Under the pieces are notes generated by a model. It was not told the origin of the DNA. It made no database searches and saw only the letters and a program-made list of their open reading frames with translations. The position numbers and the translations under genes were made by a program. This document shows, piece by piece, positions 27,912 to 35,553 of a DNA stretch of 64,000 nt. The stretch is from DATKEJ01 sp963768715 (GTDB lineage: Bacteria; Bacteroidota; Rhodothermia; Rhodothermales; DATKEJ01), in contig CAVYJC010000011.1 of assembly GCA_963768715.1 (NCBI GenBank), forward strand, positions 682,001 through 746,000, written 5' to 3'. How positions within the stretch are numbered: position 1 is the stretch's first letter; the number at the start of each line of letters is the position of its first letter.

Positions 27912-29225
27912 CTACCCAACCCACTCACGCACTACGTCGCCAAGGCCCGGTGTCCCCACATCCTTCACGTCGTAGCGAACCCTGAGGGTGGGCTTGTCGA
28001 TCTCAATCACATGACGAAGATCGATGGGCGTGGCGATCAACACGAGATCAGCCGGCGTTTGGCGAATCGTCTCCGCGAGGTCGTCCCTCTGCTGCGATCC
28101 GTATCCCATCGCGGGAAGAATCGCACCTGTCCCGGGATAGTCCGCAAACACCTTCTTGATGCTCCCTACGGCATACGGCCGCGGATCGACGATCTCCGCG
28201 GCTTCATTCTGTCGCGCGGCCACCCAGCCGGCACCGAACTGCATACCGCCGTGAGTGAGCGTCGGACCATCCTCAATGACCAGGACACGCTTCCCCTTGA
28301 TGCTAATTCCGTTTTCTACTCGAATCGGACAGGCAAGCTGAATCACACGGGCTGACGGATTGAGCCTTCGAACAGATGCGAGCGCTGCGTCCAGCGCCTG
28401 CGGGCCGGCGGTCTCGACCTTGTTAATCGCGATTACATCCGCCATCCGGACGTTCGTCTCTCCCGGATGGTAATGCTCGGTATGATCGGCCCGATGCGGA
28501 TCGACGACGACGATGTGCAAATCCGGTTCGTAGAACGGCAGATCGTTATTCCCTCCGTCCCAGATAATTCGATCGGCCTCCTGCTCAGCCTGCCTGAGAA
28601 TCGCCTCGTAATCCACGCCGGCATAGACGATCCGCCCTGCCTGCAGGTGGGGCTCATACTCCTCTCTCTCCTCGATAGTCACGTTATGTTTGTCGAGGTC
28701 TTCGATCGTACTGAATCGCTGTACACGGCTCGCGACGAGATCACCGTATGGCATCGGGTGTCTGACGATAACCGTCCTCTGACCAAGTTCACTGAGCAAC
28801 GAGGCGACACGCCGGCTGACGGGACTCTTCCCGGCACCGGTCCGCGACGCGCAAATCGCGACGACAGGCACTTCCGCCTTCAAATAAGTGTCTCGCGGAC
28901 CCAGCAAACAGAACGACGCACCGGCCGCCATCGAGCGCGAGGCCACATGCATTACGTGCTCGTGCGAAACGTCACTGTAACTGAAGACGGCCAAATCGAC
29001 CTTCTCCCCGGCAATTAACCGATCAAGGTCTGATTCCGGTACGATAGGGATCCCCTCCGGGTACGCTGCACCGGCCAGTACGGAGGGATACTTCCGGCCG
29101 TCGATATTGGGGATCTGCGTCGCCGTGAAGGCAACGACCTCGTAGTCAGGATTTCCGCGAAAATAGACGTTGAAATTGTGGAAGTCCCGGCCGGCTGCTC
29201 CGAGAATTACGACGCGACGTGCCAT
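27912..29225 (-). CDS. Cyclic 2,3-diphosphoglycerate synthetase-like P-loop protein
   Basis: The ATG at 29225 opens MARRVVILGAAGRDFHNFN, a Rossmann-like N-terminal domain (1-125) with CLLGPRDTYL. The central P-loop domain has ASRTGAGKSPVSRR (Walker A), IIWDGGNNDLPFY and a nucleotide-specificity-like AINKVE. This combination matches bacterial homologues of archaeal cyclic 2,3-diphosphoglycerate synthetase. In thermophilic archaea that enzyme makes a thermoprotective osmolyte; the role in bacteria is not established. It lies 139 bp downstream of the transferase operon on the same strand, so co-transcription is possible but not shown. Confidence 0.8.
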   Translation of the reverse strand: MARRVVILGAAGRDFHNFNVYFRGNPDYEVVAFTATQIPNIDGRKYPSVLAGAAYPEGIPIVPESDLDRLIAGEKVDLAVFSYSDVSHEHVMHVASRSMAAGASFCLLGPRDTYLKAEVPVVAICASRTGAGKSPVSRRVASLLSELGQRTVIVRHPMPYGDLVASRVQRFSTIEDLDKHNVTIEEREEYEPHLQAGRIVYAGVDYEAILRQAEQEADRIIWDGGNNDLPFYEPDLHIVVVDPHRADHTEHYHPGETNVRMADVIAINKVETAGPQALDAALASVRRLNPSARVIQLACPIRVENGISIKGKRVLVIEDGPTLTHGGMQFGAGWVAARQNEAAEIVDPRPYAVGSIKKVFADYPGTGAILPAMGYGSQQRDDLAETIRQTPADLVLIATPIDLRHVIEIDKPTLRVRYDVKDVGTPGLGDVVREWVG

Positions 29226-29364
29226 TGTAGTGCTGACTTGATTGCAATTGGATATACCCAATTAGCGACCTGCCAACGTTGCGATCAAGGTGTTTACTCG
29301 GAAATGTCGACCGGCATTTCCCTTACACGTGGGACGGCGATCTTCCGGCCGGCTCTTCCCGACG

Positions 29365-30486
29365 TCAGTCGGCCGGATTGAGGAAAAGTCTCCTCATCCC
29401 CTTCTTGAGCATCATCCAGGGAAGAGCCCAAAGAGTGTTCGTTCTCCAGACAATCTTCAGGTAACTCGGCAACTGAGAGATGTGGGCCAGCCCACCAGCC
29501 GAATCTGACCATCGTTTGAATCCGAGCCACAGAATTGCCAACTGAGTACGGAAGGACCTGCGCCTCAGGCCGGTAATAAGCTCGAATTCGAATCTCTCAA
29601 GACTCAGTGCTCTTCGCTTTGAAATGTCGGCCTGGACGAAATCCGGAATCTCGATACCGAATTGCTCCAGGTACCGGAGGGCCTCGCGCATGCGGTATTC
29701 GAGCCAGAATCCTCTCGACAAATCGACGAGTCTGTCCCAGTCCACCTCAGAGTCTCTCAAGATAACAGAAGCATCGACCACCCATCTGAGCGGCGGAATT
29801 CGATTCAGACGGAGGCCGTGAACGCAGACGTGAAGAAGCAGGTCTGTGGCCGACGGAGCGAGCGTCGTCACTTCATTAAAGTGAACAGGCGTAGCCAGGT
29901 CCCAGAACGGTTGCGCGTTCGTACAGCGGGGTATCACCTCCCAGTGCAAGTCAAATTGTCTGCCGGTCTCATTGACATAAGACAGAGCGTGGATCAGGTT
30001 CAAGTCCCGGTCGGCCATTTCGGGCTGCCTCAACCTGAATCCGTTCTCAGCCAGCGCATGAATACCCGCTTTCAAGTCTTCTTTGTGCAGTACGATGTCG
30101 AAGTCCGCCATCGGCCGGCGTCCTAGATCGTGATAATGCCGAAGAACGAGGGCTGGGCCTTTCGTCACCATGGTTGCGATCCCATGACCATGCAGGATCT
30201 CCAGTGCGGTCGCCGCCTGGTGAAAAAGCAACTGGTTCTGGAGCCACGTGCGCCTCTTGACGCCCTTGATGAGGCGAAACAGATCGTGGTCGACTCCAAG
30301 GGATCTCAGGTTCGTGTACGTTTCCGGCAACAGGCGCACCGAGCCCTCATCAGCAATGTCGATGTCGGCCTCAGCGGCCCACTCCTCCCATGCCGAGACA
30401 GCCTCGTCACCTCTTAGAATCGTAGCCCGCAGCAGCAGCTCCTGCAGCCTGTCGGGCCAGCACACAAGCGAAGTTTGTTCCATCAT
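29365..30486 (-). CDS. Nucleotidyltransferase-family protein (NTP_transf_5 type) of the PqqD/HprK operon
   Basis: 373 residues. The nucleotidyltransferase centre is TKGPALVLRHYHDLGRRPM followed by ADFDIVLHKEDL, with the D-x-D metal pair, then FDLHWEV as the third acidic strand. This is the family found with lasso-peptide and HprK/PqqD-related clusters, where it is thought to add a nucleotide or activated group. Its start overlaps the sulfotransferase stop by one base (TAATG), so translation is coupled. It is the last gene of the six-gene operon. The substrate is unknown. Confidence 0.8.
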   Translation of the reverse strand: MMEQTSLVCWPDRLQELLLRATILRGDEAVSAWEEWAAEADIDIADEGSVRLLPETYTNLRSLGVDHDLFRLIKGVKRRTWLQNQLLFHQAATALEILHGHGIATMVTKGPALVLRHYHDLGRRPMADFDIVLHKEDLKAGIHALAENGFRLRQPEMADRDLNLIHALSYVNETGRQFDLHWEVIPRCTNAQPFWDLATPVHFNEVTTLAPSATDLLLHVCVHGLRLNRIPPLRWVVDASVILRDSEVDWDRLVDLSRGFWLEYRMREALRYLEQFGIEIPDFVQADISKRRALSLERFEFELITGLRRRSFRTQLAILWLGFKRWSDSAGGLAHISQLPSYLKIVWRTNTLWALPWMMLKKGMRRLFLNPAD

Positions 30487-31415
30487 TAATCGGTGTAGCC
30501 GTACGTCCGGTTACTTTCGCCCGCGATTCGCTCGAAAGTCTCCAGCGCCTCGGGACTGAGGCTTGTCCTCCAGAGTTCCTGATTCACGATTTGGTCTGAT
30601 TCAGATTGCACGAGCCGCGCGTTCCCGAGGAGGTGTTTCGTGGTCGCGCGATAGTCGAGCGACATACCGTCGGGATCGAGTCCCACCTCGACTGCAATCC
30701 GTCTGATTTCGTCGAGGGGTCGGCGGCACAAGTCCTCGTATTTGACGTGGATCACAGGGTCCTCCCATTCATCGAGCACTGTCTTTATTCGATCGTGGGC
30801 ATCCCGAACGTTTTTCGCGGCCTCCTCGGTCGAGAGCGACGGATCACGATCGAGCAGTGAACAAAAGCGGCCGCGACCATCGCGAGAAAGATGGATCACC
30901 CTGACGTCGAATAGCCCCGAGTCCTTCAGATGCTTCAAATCGCCCGGGACCTTCGACGAATCGACGAGTACATTTGCGCCTTGGTTCTGCAATACGAAGT
31001 CCACGACGGCGGCGTTGGCCTCACAGACACGTCCGTACAGAAAGGACATCCATCGGGTAAGAAACCATTGACGGTAACCGAGCTCCGTCGCTCGCGCCAG
31101 TCGAAAAGCAATGCGGTTGACGTGCCGATCCCTGCTGAGCTTGAACTTGGGATAGTTCACGCCACGCAGATAGAACGGCAGTTTTCGCCGGCCCGCCGCG
31201 TAGGCCGCTGAGAGGACATCACAATCGCGTGCATAGCGCCCGCACAGACAGTGTACCTGCTTGCTTCGGCCAACGTTGAGGCGTACGTGCAAATTTCTCC
31301 GTTCTCCGATAGTGGCAACTTCAGGATGAGTCGCAATCAGCAAGGTGAGAAGCGTTGAACCCGTATACCCCGGCGACAGGATGAACAGAACTTTCCGTTT
31401 TGAAGCTTCGGTCAT
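30486..31415 (-). CDS. Sulfotransferase-family protein
   Basis: 309 residues. The 5'-phosphosulfate loop is FILSPGYTGSTLLTLL, and the 3'-phosphate site is VIHLSRDGRGRFCSLLDRD, as in PAPS-dependent sulfotransferases. A Cys-rich stretch VHCLCGRYARDC lies after the first motif, a pattern seen in bacterial homologues of this branch. It lies between GT2 and the nucleotidyltransferase in the same operon. It may sulfate a glycan or a peptide residue such as Tyr or Ser; neither is established here. Confidence 0.85.
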   Translation of the reverse strand: MTEASKRKVLFILSPGYTGSTLLTLLIATHPEVATIGERRNLHVRLNVGRSKQVHCLCGRYARDCDVLSAAYAAGRRKLPFYLRGVNYPKFKLSRDRHVNRIAFRLARATELGYRQWFLTRWMSFLYGRVCEANAAVVDFVLQNQGANVLVDSSKVPGDLKHLKDSGLFDVRVIHLSRDGRGRFCSLLDRDPSLSTEEAAKNVRDAHDRIKTVLDEWEDPVIHVKYEDLCRRPLDEIRRIAVEVGLDPDGMSLDYRATTKHLLGNARLVQSESDQIVNQELWRTSLSPEALETFERIAGESNRTYGYTD

Positions 31416-31427
31416 TCTCCCGCCCGG

Positions 31428-32111
31428 CTATTCCGTTTCTCGCCTTCGGTCGAGCGCGCGCTTTAGAAGCCTCACATAGTCGCTCTTCGATCCCGATTCG
31501 CGGGTAACGAGGTTGTCATCGTGGATACGCCGATGGAGAACCAAATCATCATGAGATACAGTTTTGAGTCCAGCCTCGTCAGCGCGCATCAGCCAATCCA
31601 TCCAAGCCCCCAATTTGAGCGTCGTATCCATGAGCCCCACGCGCCCCAGCGCCTCCCGCTTGATCATGGTGGTGCCTCCCAGTCGAGCAGCAACAGGGCT
31701 CGCGACAGCACGATCAACCGTCAAAACCTGCGATTTCAGCTCCGGGCTGCCAAACTCTATGACGCGGCCATGCGCCATTTCGAGATTCGGATCATCATCA
31801 AATCGGGCGACTCGTCGCGCCAACGTCGCCGGCTCCCATTTGTCGTCTGCATCAAGGAAAGCAATCAGATCGCCTCTGGCGTTTAGGATTCCTGTATTGA
31901 GACCGGCGCCCGGTCCCTGGTTCTCCTGACGGATGAGGCGAATCTCTTTGAATTGCTGCGCAACCGCCGCTGATCCATCGGTCGAGCCATCGTCCACCAC
32001 GACGATCTCGAGATCGTCATAGTCCTGATCCAGGACACTCCGAATGGCTTCAGCCACGTAGCGTTCGGCGTTGTAGACCGGAATGATTACGCTAAGACGC
32101 GGTTCAGACAT
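31428..32111 (-). CDS. Family 2 glycosyltransferase
   Basis: 227 residues with the GT-A fold: SVIIPVYNAERYVAEAI, EIVVVDDGSTDGS (nucleotide site) and IAFLDADDKWEP (the DxD-like metal site). Shorter than typical GT2 enzymes, and soluble, with no C-terminal membrane helices. It overlaps the GT4 stop by eight bases, so the two are translationally coupled. It likely transfers one sugar from a nucleotide donor to a glycan or peptide in the pathway encoded by this operon. Confidence 0.9.
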   Translation of the reverse strand: MSEPRLSVIIPVYNAERYVAEAIRSVLDQDYDDLEIVVVDDGSTDGSAAVAQQFKEIRLIRQENQGPGAGLNTGILNARGDLIAFLDADDKWEPATLARRVARFDDDPNLEMAHGRVIEFGSPELKSQVLTVDRAVASPVAARLGGTTMIKREALGRVGLMDTTLKLGAWMDWLMRADEAGLKTVSHDDLVLHRRIHDDNLVTRESGSKSDYVRLLKRALDRRRETE

Positions 32112-33258
32112 CGTCTCGTCTTTGTGTGGCGAACCGTTTCACGGCTTCGGCTCCGTGTTCACGGCGCGTCGGTAGACCTCGTCGTACCTGTCGGCGCAAC
32201 TGTGCCATGGTGAATTCCGTCAACGCCCTGTGGCGGGCCTGCAATCCGAGCCGGACACTCAATTCTGGATTCTGAACCAGTTCGAGCATCCTCGAACACA
32301 TGTGGTCAGGGTCTTCGGGACTTACGATGAGACCCGTCTCACCCTCGACCACTACCTCTGGAAGTCCTCCCACGCGGGTCGCCACCACCGGCCTTGCGAC
32401 CTGAGCGGCCTGCAGGGCCACGAGACCGAACGGTTCTTGCCATCGCGATGGCACAACCACCATGGTGGCCGTGTTCATGAACGCCGCCATGTCGCTCCGT
32501 TCGACCCATCCGGGGAATACGACCGAGTCCGAGATGTCGAGCCGGCGAGCGAGGTCTTCGAGGTTGTCGCGTTCCGGTCCGTCGCCCGCGATCGTCATCG
32601 TAGCGTTCTCGTGCGTCTCGAGGAAAAGGCGGAATGCCCTGAGCGCGACGTCAAAGCCTTTGTCCTCTACGATCCGTCCGGCGCAAACGACGTGGATGGG
32701 GTCAAACGACAAGGGCGCCGGTTCGATGTCCGGCGGGTCCAATCCATTGTACACGGTCGTGGTCCGATCGGCGATGCCAGGCACCGCCTGTATGAGCTGG
32801 TTGCGCGTCGCATCCGATACCGCCGTTATGACTTCCGCTGCCTGAACCAATTGCGTAAAGAGCTGCGGAGTCCCATCGATGAAGATTGGAGGCGAGTGCA
32901 TGGTTACGAGCGTCGGCCGGATATCATGCCGCATGGTATGCACATGATAGAAGATGCTCGGCAGCGTCGTGTTCATGTGAATCAGATCCGGATCGATCCT
33001 CTTTTTCAGCGCAGATATCTTGTCACAAAGTCGCCTCATGCCGATAAGATTCCTGTCCACGATCGGACGGTGGAAGGCAAATCGAAACACTTCCACGCCA
33101 TCTATGACCTCTTCGTCAGGCAGAGAACGATCAGGTTTGCAGGTGATGACCGCGAACGAATAACCTCTCGACCGAAGCGTGCGCATGAGCGCCGAACCGA
33201 GCACTTCCACTCCTCCGATAGCGGGCAGGTACTGCTCCGACCAGAAAACGACTTTCAT
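32104..33258 (-). CDS. Family 4 glycosyltransferase
   Basis: 384 residues with a GT-B fold: an N-terminal acceptor domain starting VVFWSEQYLPAIGGVEVLGS (the family's G-G-x-E/V loop), linker TTVYNGLDPPD, and a donor domain with GRIVEDKGFDVAL and PSRWQEPFGLVALQAA (the E-x7-E nucleotide-sugar site). The C-terminus is basic. Its ATGA start overlaps the stop of the kinase-like gene. It works with the GT2 enzyme encoded directly after it. Confidence 0.92.
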   Translation of the reverse strand: MKVVFWSEQYLPAIGGVEVLGSALMRTLRSRGYSFAVITCKPDRSLPDEEVIDGVEVFRFAFHRPIVDRNLIGMRRLCDKISALKKRIDPDLIHMNTTLPSIFYHVHTMRHDIRPTLVTMHSPPIFIDGTPQLFTQLVQAAEVITAVSDATRNQLIQAVPGIADRTTTVYNGLDPPDIEPAPLSFDPIHVVCAGRIVEDKGFDVALRAFRLFLETHENATMTIAGDGPERDNLEDLARRLDISDSVVFPGWVERSDMAAFMNTATMVVVPSRWQEPFGLVALQAAQVARPVVATRVGGLPEVVVEGETGLIVSPEDPDHMCSRMLELVQNPELSVRLGLQARHRALTEFTMAQLRRQVRRGLPTRREHGAEAVKRFATQRRDDV

Positions 33259-34298
33259 GCGACTTGCTCCAATAGCGACAAAATGGCGGCCGGCGTATCG
33301 CTCATATCTCGGCTCAGGTCAAGATGGAAGCTCGGAACCCTCCGAACCAGGGCCCCCAGTTGTACGAATGTGCGATTGCCGGCCCCGGTGAGCTGAAAGA
33401 TCGTGCTCGGCGCCAACGCACGGAGGGCCTCGGCCGGAGATGCCGGGCGGATACGAGTGGCGTCTGACTCCGAAGTGTTCGGAAGCAGAATCGCCCTGAT
33501 CGGAAGGGAATCTGCCAACTCCTCCGGTATCCATTTCGAAAGAAAGATAATCGCCTTTTCCGAACCGCCTGGGTCGGAATTGGAAACCCACGGTTCGAAC
33601 TGCGGGAGGAGGCTCAGGCTGTTGGCGTCGAGCTTCCCGGAACTGAACACCGAATGGGCCCGATCGCCGTCGGATGTTTCCAGGAGACAGTAGTCGTCGC
33701 TGACATAACGCATGCCCAGGGAACCGGCGCATGCGAGGGCGGTCGTCGACTTTCCGGATCCCCCTTGGCCGGCGAGCAGGACGCCGCCATTGGCACGGCC
33801 GACCGCGCCGGAATGCAGCATCATCAGGTTCTGGGCCTCGGCCCACCAGTGCAGAATAATCAGGAACGGTGATCCCACCTGGTACTCAGGGAGAGCAGCG
33901 CCATCGGGCGTCCAGAAAATGGCGGTTGCCGTCGATTCGTTGAAGAGGCTCAAGACGTTCGCTCCGACGTGAAAAGCGGTGCGGATCCCATCGGCGTCGA
34001 ACCCACGAACTTCACCCCTCGCGAGATAATCGTTCGGTCCCCAGGGTGGCAGAGGCGGCTGGATACCCGTCGAGGCGGTGTCCCAGACGAGAATATTGAA
34101 GCTGTCCGGCTTCCCGTCGGGTTGACACACCCTGTGCATCAGAGCCGGCATCAGCCGATCAGACAGAACATCCGATGCGAAGCTGATCCGTATTCGGCGG
34201 TCGGCGACGTCGAGGCAAAACTCTGTCGAACCCACACGCTCAACGGCCGAGGCGTGCGCCTCCAGCACTTTTTGAAAGAATGTCCTCGGCAGCATCAA
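33255..34298 (-). CDS. HPr-kinase-like P-loop kinase
   Basis: 347 residues. The C-terminal half has a Walker A GQGGSGKSTTALACAG (about residues 172-187) and YVSDDYCLLE with the D-D pair, the core of HPr kinase and its relatives, including kinases of lasso-peptide and HprK-related-A systems. The N-terminal 160 residues are unlike classical HprK and carry the segment LILHWWAEAQNLMMLHSGAVG just before the P-loop, the pattern seen in HprK-rel-A proteins. There is no HPr (ptsH) or PTS gene nearby, so the substrate is probably the PqqD-bound peptide or a sugar. Gap to the PqqD-like gene is 24 bp. Confidence 0.8.
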   Translation of the reverse strand: MMLPRTFFQKVLEAHASAVERVGSTEFCLDVADRRIRISFASDVLSDRLMPALMHRVCQPDGKPDSFNILVWDTASTGIQPPLPPWGPNDYLARGEVRGFDADGIRTAFHVGANVLSLFNESTATAIFWTPDGAALPEYQVGSPFLIILHWWAEAQNLMMLHSGAVGRANGGVLLAGQGGSGKSTTALACAGSLGMRYVSDDYCLLETSDGDRAHSVFSSGKLDANSLSLLPQFEPWVSNSDPGGSEKAIIFLSKWIPEELADSLPIRAILLPNTSESDATRIRPASPAEALRALAPSTIFQLTGAGNRTFVQLGALVRRVPSFHLDLSRDMSDTPAAILSLLEQVA

Positions 34299-34322
34299 CC
34301 CACCCAGCTCTGCGATCTTGCC

Positions 34323-34775
34323 TTAAGAGGGGTCTTCAGGATCCTTCTTAACCTGCGGCCATCCGCTCTCATCGACTTCATGTATGGGATCGATGAGAAG
34401 GAGATCGCGCATGTCCGAGTATCGATTCAACGACGGCGCGATGAAGTGGGGCTTGTCACCGTCGTGCGATGATGCGTCCGGCAGGCTCGATGACGGCTCA
34501 CCCGTTTCTCCAGAAACGATCAGATCTTCGCCCTCCAGCTCGCCGATCAGCGTTCGAACAGACGCCTCGATCTCATCCGATGAGCCCTCATACCGTGATC
34601 TCAACACGCCTACGATTTCTCCGACGGTGCATCCCGCCAGCAGGCAATCCCACAAGGGGACTCCGGGACCCAAGAGAGAGTAATAGTCCCCGGAATCCAG
34701 GTTCACAATCACGACCTCGTCTTCAAAAACCTCGTGTACGACGCCCGACGGGCGTACGTGGTATTGATCGTTCAT
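34323..34775 (-). CDS. PqqD-like peptide-binding protein fused to a possible substrate tail
   Basis: 150 residues. Residues 5-90 form a PqqD/RRE winged-helix domain: VHEVFEDEVVIVNLDSGDYYSL, GVPLWDCLLAGCTVGEI and a final helix VRTLIGELEGEDLIV. A Ser/Pro/Asp-rich linker follows (91-110), then a tail APSLNRYSDMRDLLLIDPIHE continuing with VDESGWP. The tail is short, with the D-P-I-H-E-V-D-E/x-G-W-P pattern that I recall from PqqD-associated proteins; this has not been checked. It begins the operon and probably binds or delivers a peptide to the transferases encoded next. The tail itself may be the modified peptide. Confidence 0.7.
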   Translation of the reverse strand: MNDQYHVRPSGVVHEVFEDEVVIVNLDSGDYYSLLGPGVPLWDCLLAGCTVGEIVGVLRSRYEGSSDEIEASVRTLIGELEGEDLIVSGETGEPSSSLPDASSHDGDKPHFIAPSLNRYSDMRDLLLIDPIHEVDESGWPQVKKDPEDPS

Positions 34776-34884
34776 AAATGGGAGTAATGTTGTTGCGAAA
34801 GGAGTCCTTGATGAGCCGTGATAATATAAGGAGACAATCCATTTACGCGCCCCTTGTTTGCCCGGGTTTGGGGTCCAAGGTTCG

Positions 34885-35061
34885 CTACGGTCGTTTTCTG
34901 CGCCAAACTTCAGGGAGCCCAGCGACGGGCTCGTACTGCGTCGTTATCAATTTGTAGAGACACGGCTCGTAGTCCTCCAGATCATATTTGCCCAGACTCT
35001 CAAGCGCGACCGTAAAGCCACGAAGCACGAAAGGTGTATTCCTGAGTTCTCTTGTTCTCAT
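34885..35061 (-). CDS. Possible small protein (58 aa), unrecognised
   Basis: Between the tRNA terminator and the PqqD operon is an ORF MRTRELRNTPFVLRGF with ESLGKYDLEDYEPCLY and a basic end. It has a protein-like composition but no family I recognise, and only a weak ribosome binding site (GGCAGG directly before the ATG). It starts about 65 bp after the terminator on the same strand. An in-frame ATG lies 4 codons upstream. It may be a false ORF. Confidence 0.3.
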   Translation of the reverse strand: MRTRELRNTPFVLRGFTVALESLGKYDLEDYEPCLYKLITTQYEPVAGLPEVWRRKRP

Positions 35062-35126
35062 CCTGCCGGTCATGCTCAAGAACGGGGCCGCAGCGCACAC
35101 AACACTTGAACCCGTAGCAACAAACA

Positions 35127-35158
35127 AAAGCCTGTAACTCTTTCGAACTACAGGCTTT
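35127..35158 (-). terminator. Rho-independent terminator downstream of the tRNA genes
   Basis: A perfect 10-bp inverted repeat (arms AAAGCCTGTA and TACAGGCTTT) encloses a 12-base loop, followed on the minus strand by a T-rich run (TTTTGTTTGTTG). It lies 40 bp after tRNA-Leu on its strand, which fits transcription termination of the tRNA unit. Confidence 0.75.
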
Positions 35159-35161
35159 ATA

Positions 35162-35192
35162 TCTGACGTCTGAATTCTGATTTCTGACGTCT
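35162..35192. repeat. Heptad array, unit TCTGACG/TCTGAAT (4 units)
   Basis: tctgacg, tctgaat, tctgatt, tctgacg in tandem, directly after the tRNA-Leu gene on the transcribed side and before its terminator. Confidence 0.75.
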
Positions 35193-35198
35193 CTTCGG

Positions 35199-35282
35199 TG
35201 CCCAGGACTGGACTCGAACCAGCACGCCCTTTCGAGCACTGCCCCCTCAAGACAGCGTGTCTACCAATTCCACCACCTGGGC
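35199..35282 (-). tRNA. tRNA-Leu (anticodon GAG)
   Basis: The minus strand folds into a class II tRNA: acceptor GCCCAGG/CCTGGGC, D-arm with AATTGGTAGA, anticodon stem CTGTC/GGCAG with loop TTGAGGG (anticodon GAG), a long variable arm, T-arm GCTGG-TTCGAGT-CCAGT, and discriminator A. CCA is not encoded (CCG follows). Confidence 0.95.
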
Positions 35283-35286
35283 CGAA

Positions 35287-35317
35287 CGGTCACCGGTCAC
35301 TGGACACTGGTCCACTA
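35287..35317. repeat. Heptad array, unit CGGTCAC/TGGACAC (4 units)
   Basis: cggtcac, cggtcac, tggacac, tggtcca lie head to tail between the two tRNA genes. Confidence 0.7.
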
Positions 35318-35333
35318 GGCGTTCTTGGTCAGC

Positions 35334-35361
35334 CCAGTGACTAGTGTCTAGTGTCTAATGA
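35334..35361. repeat. Heptad array, unit CTAGTGT (3-4 units)
   Basis: ccagtga, ctagtgt, ctagtgt, ctaatga in tandem, nine bases before the 3' end of tRNA-Lys. Confidence 0.75.
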
Positions 35362-35369
35362 CCAACGGG

Positions 35370-35442
35370 TGATCCCGGCAGGGCTCGAACCTGCGACCCT
35401 CTGATTAAAAGTCAGATGCTCTGCCAACTGAGCTACGGGATC
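35370..35442 (-). tRNA. tRNA-Lys (anticodon TTT)
   Basis: 73-nt cloverleaf on the minus strand: acceptor GATCCCG/CGGGATC, D-arm AGCTCAGTTGGCAGAGC, anticodon stem TCTGA/TCAGA with loop CTTTTAA (anticodon TTT), T-arm GCAGG-TTCGAGC-CCTGC, and discriminator A. CCA is not encoded. It is upstream of tRNA-Leu and probably co-transcribed with it. Confidence 0.96.
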
Positions 35443-35553
35443 CGCGCATTTTCTGCGAGCATTAAAGATAACGATTTCTGGAAAGGACGGTTCTTCAATT
35501 ATCCATTGAGACGGACACGGGCGATGACGTCCATCTCGAGGCAAAATGCCCGG

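Noticed and set aside
33255..34298. True HPr kinase/phosphorylase (hprK)
   Set aside because: N-terminal half is unlike HprK and no HPr or PTS gene is nearby; better described as HprK-like.
29365..34775. Classical lasso-peptide cluster
   Set aside because: No Asn-synthetase-like cyclase, transglutaminase-like protease or ABC exporter is found in or next to the operon.
34885..35250. Longer 121-codon version of the small ORF next to the tRNA genes
   Set aside because: It would run through the tRNA-Leu 3' end, a heptad array and the terminator; only the last 58 codons are worth considering.
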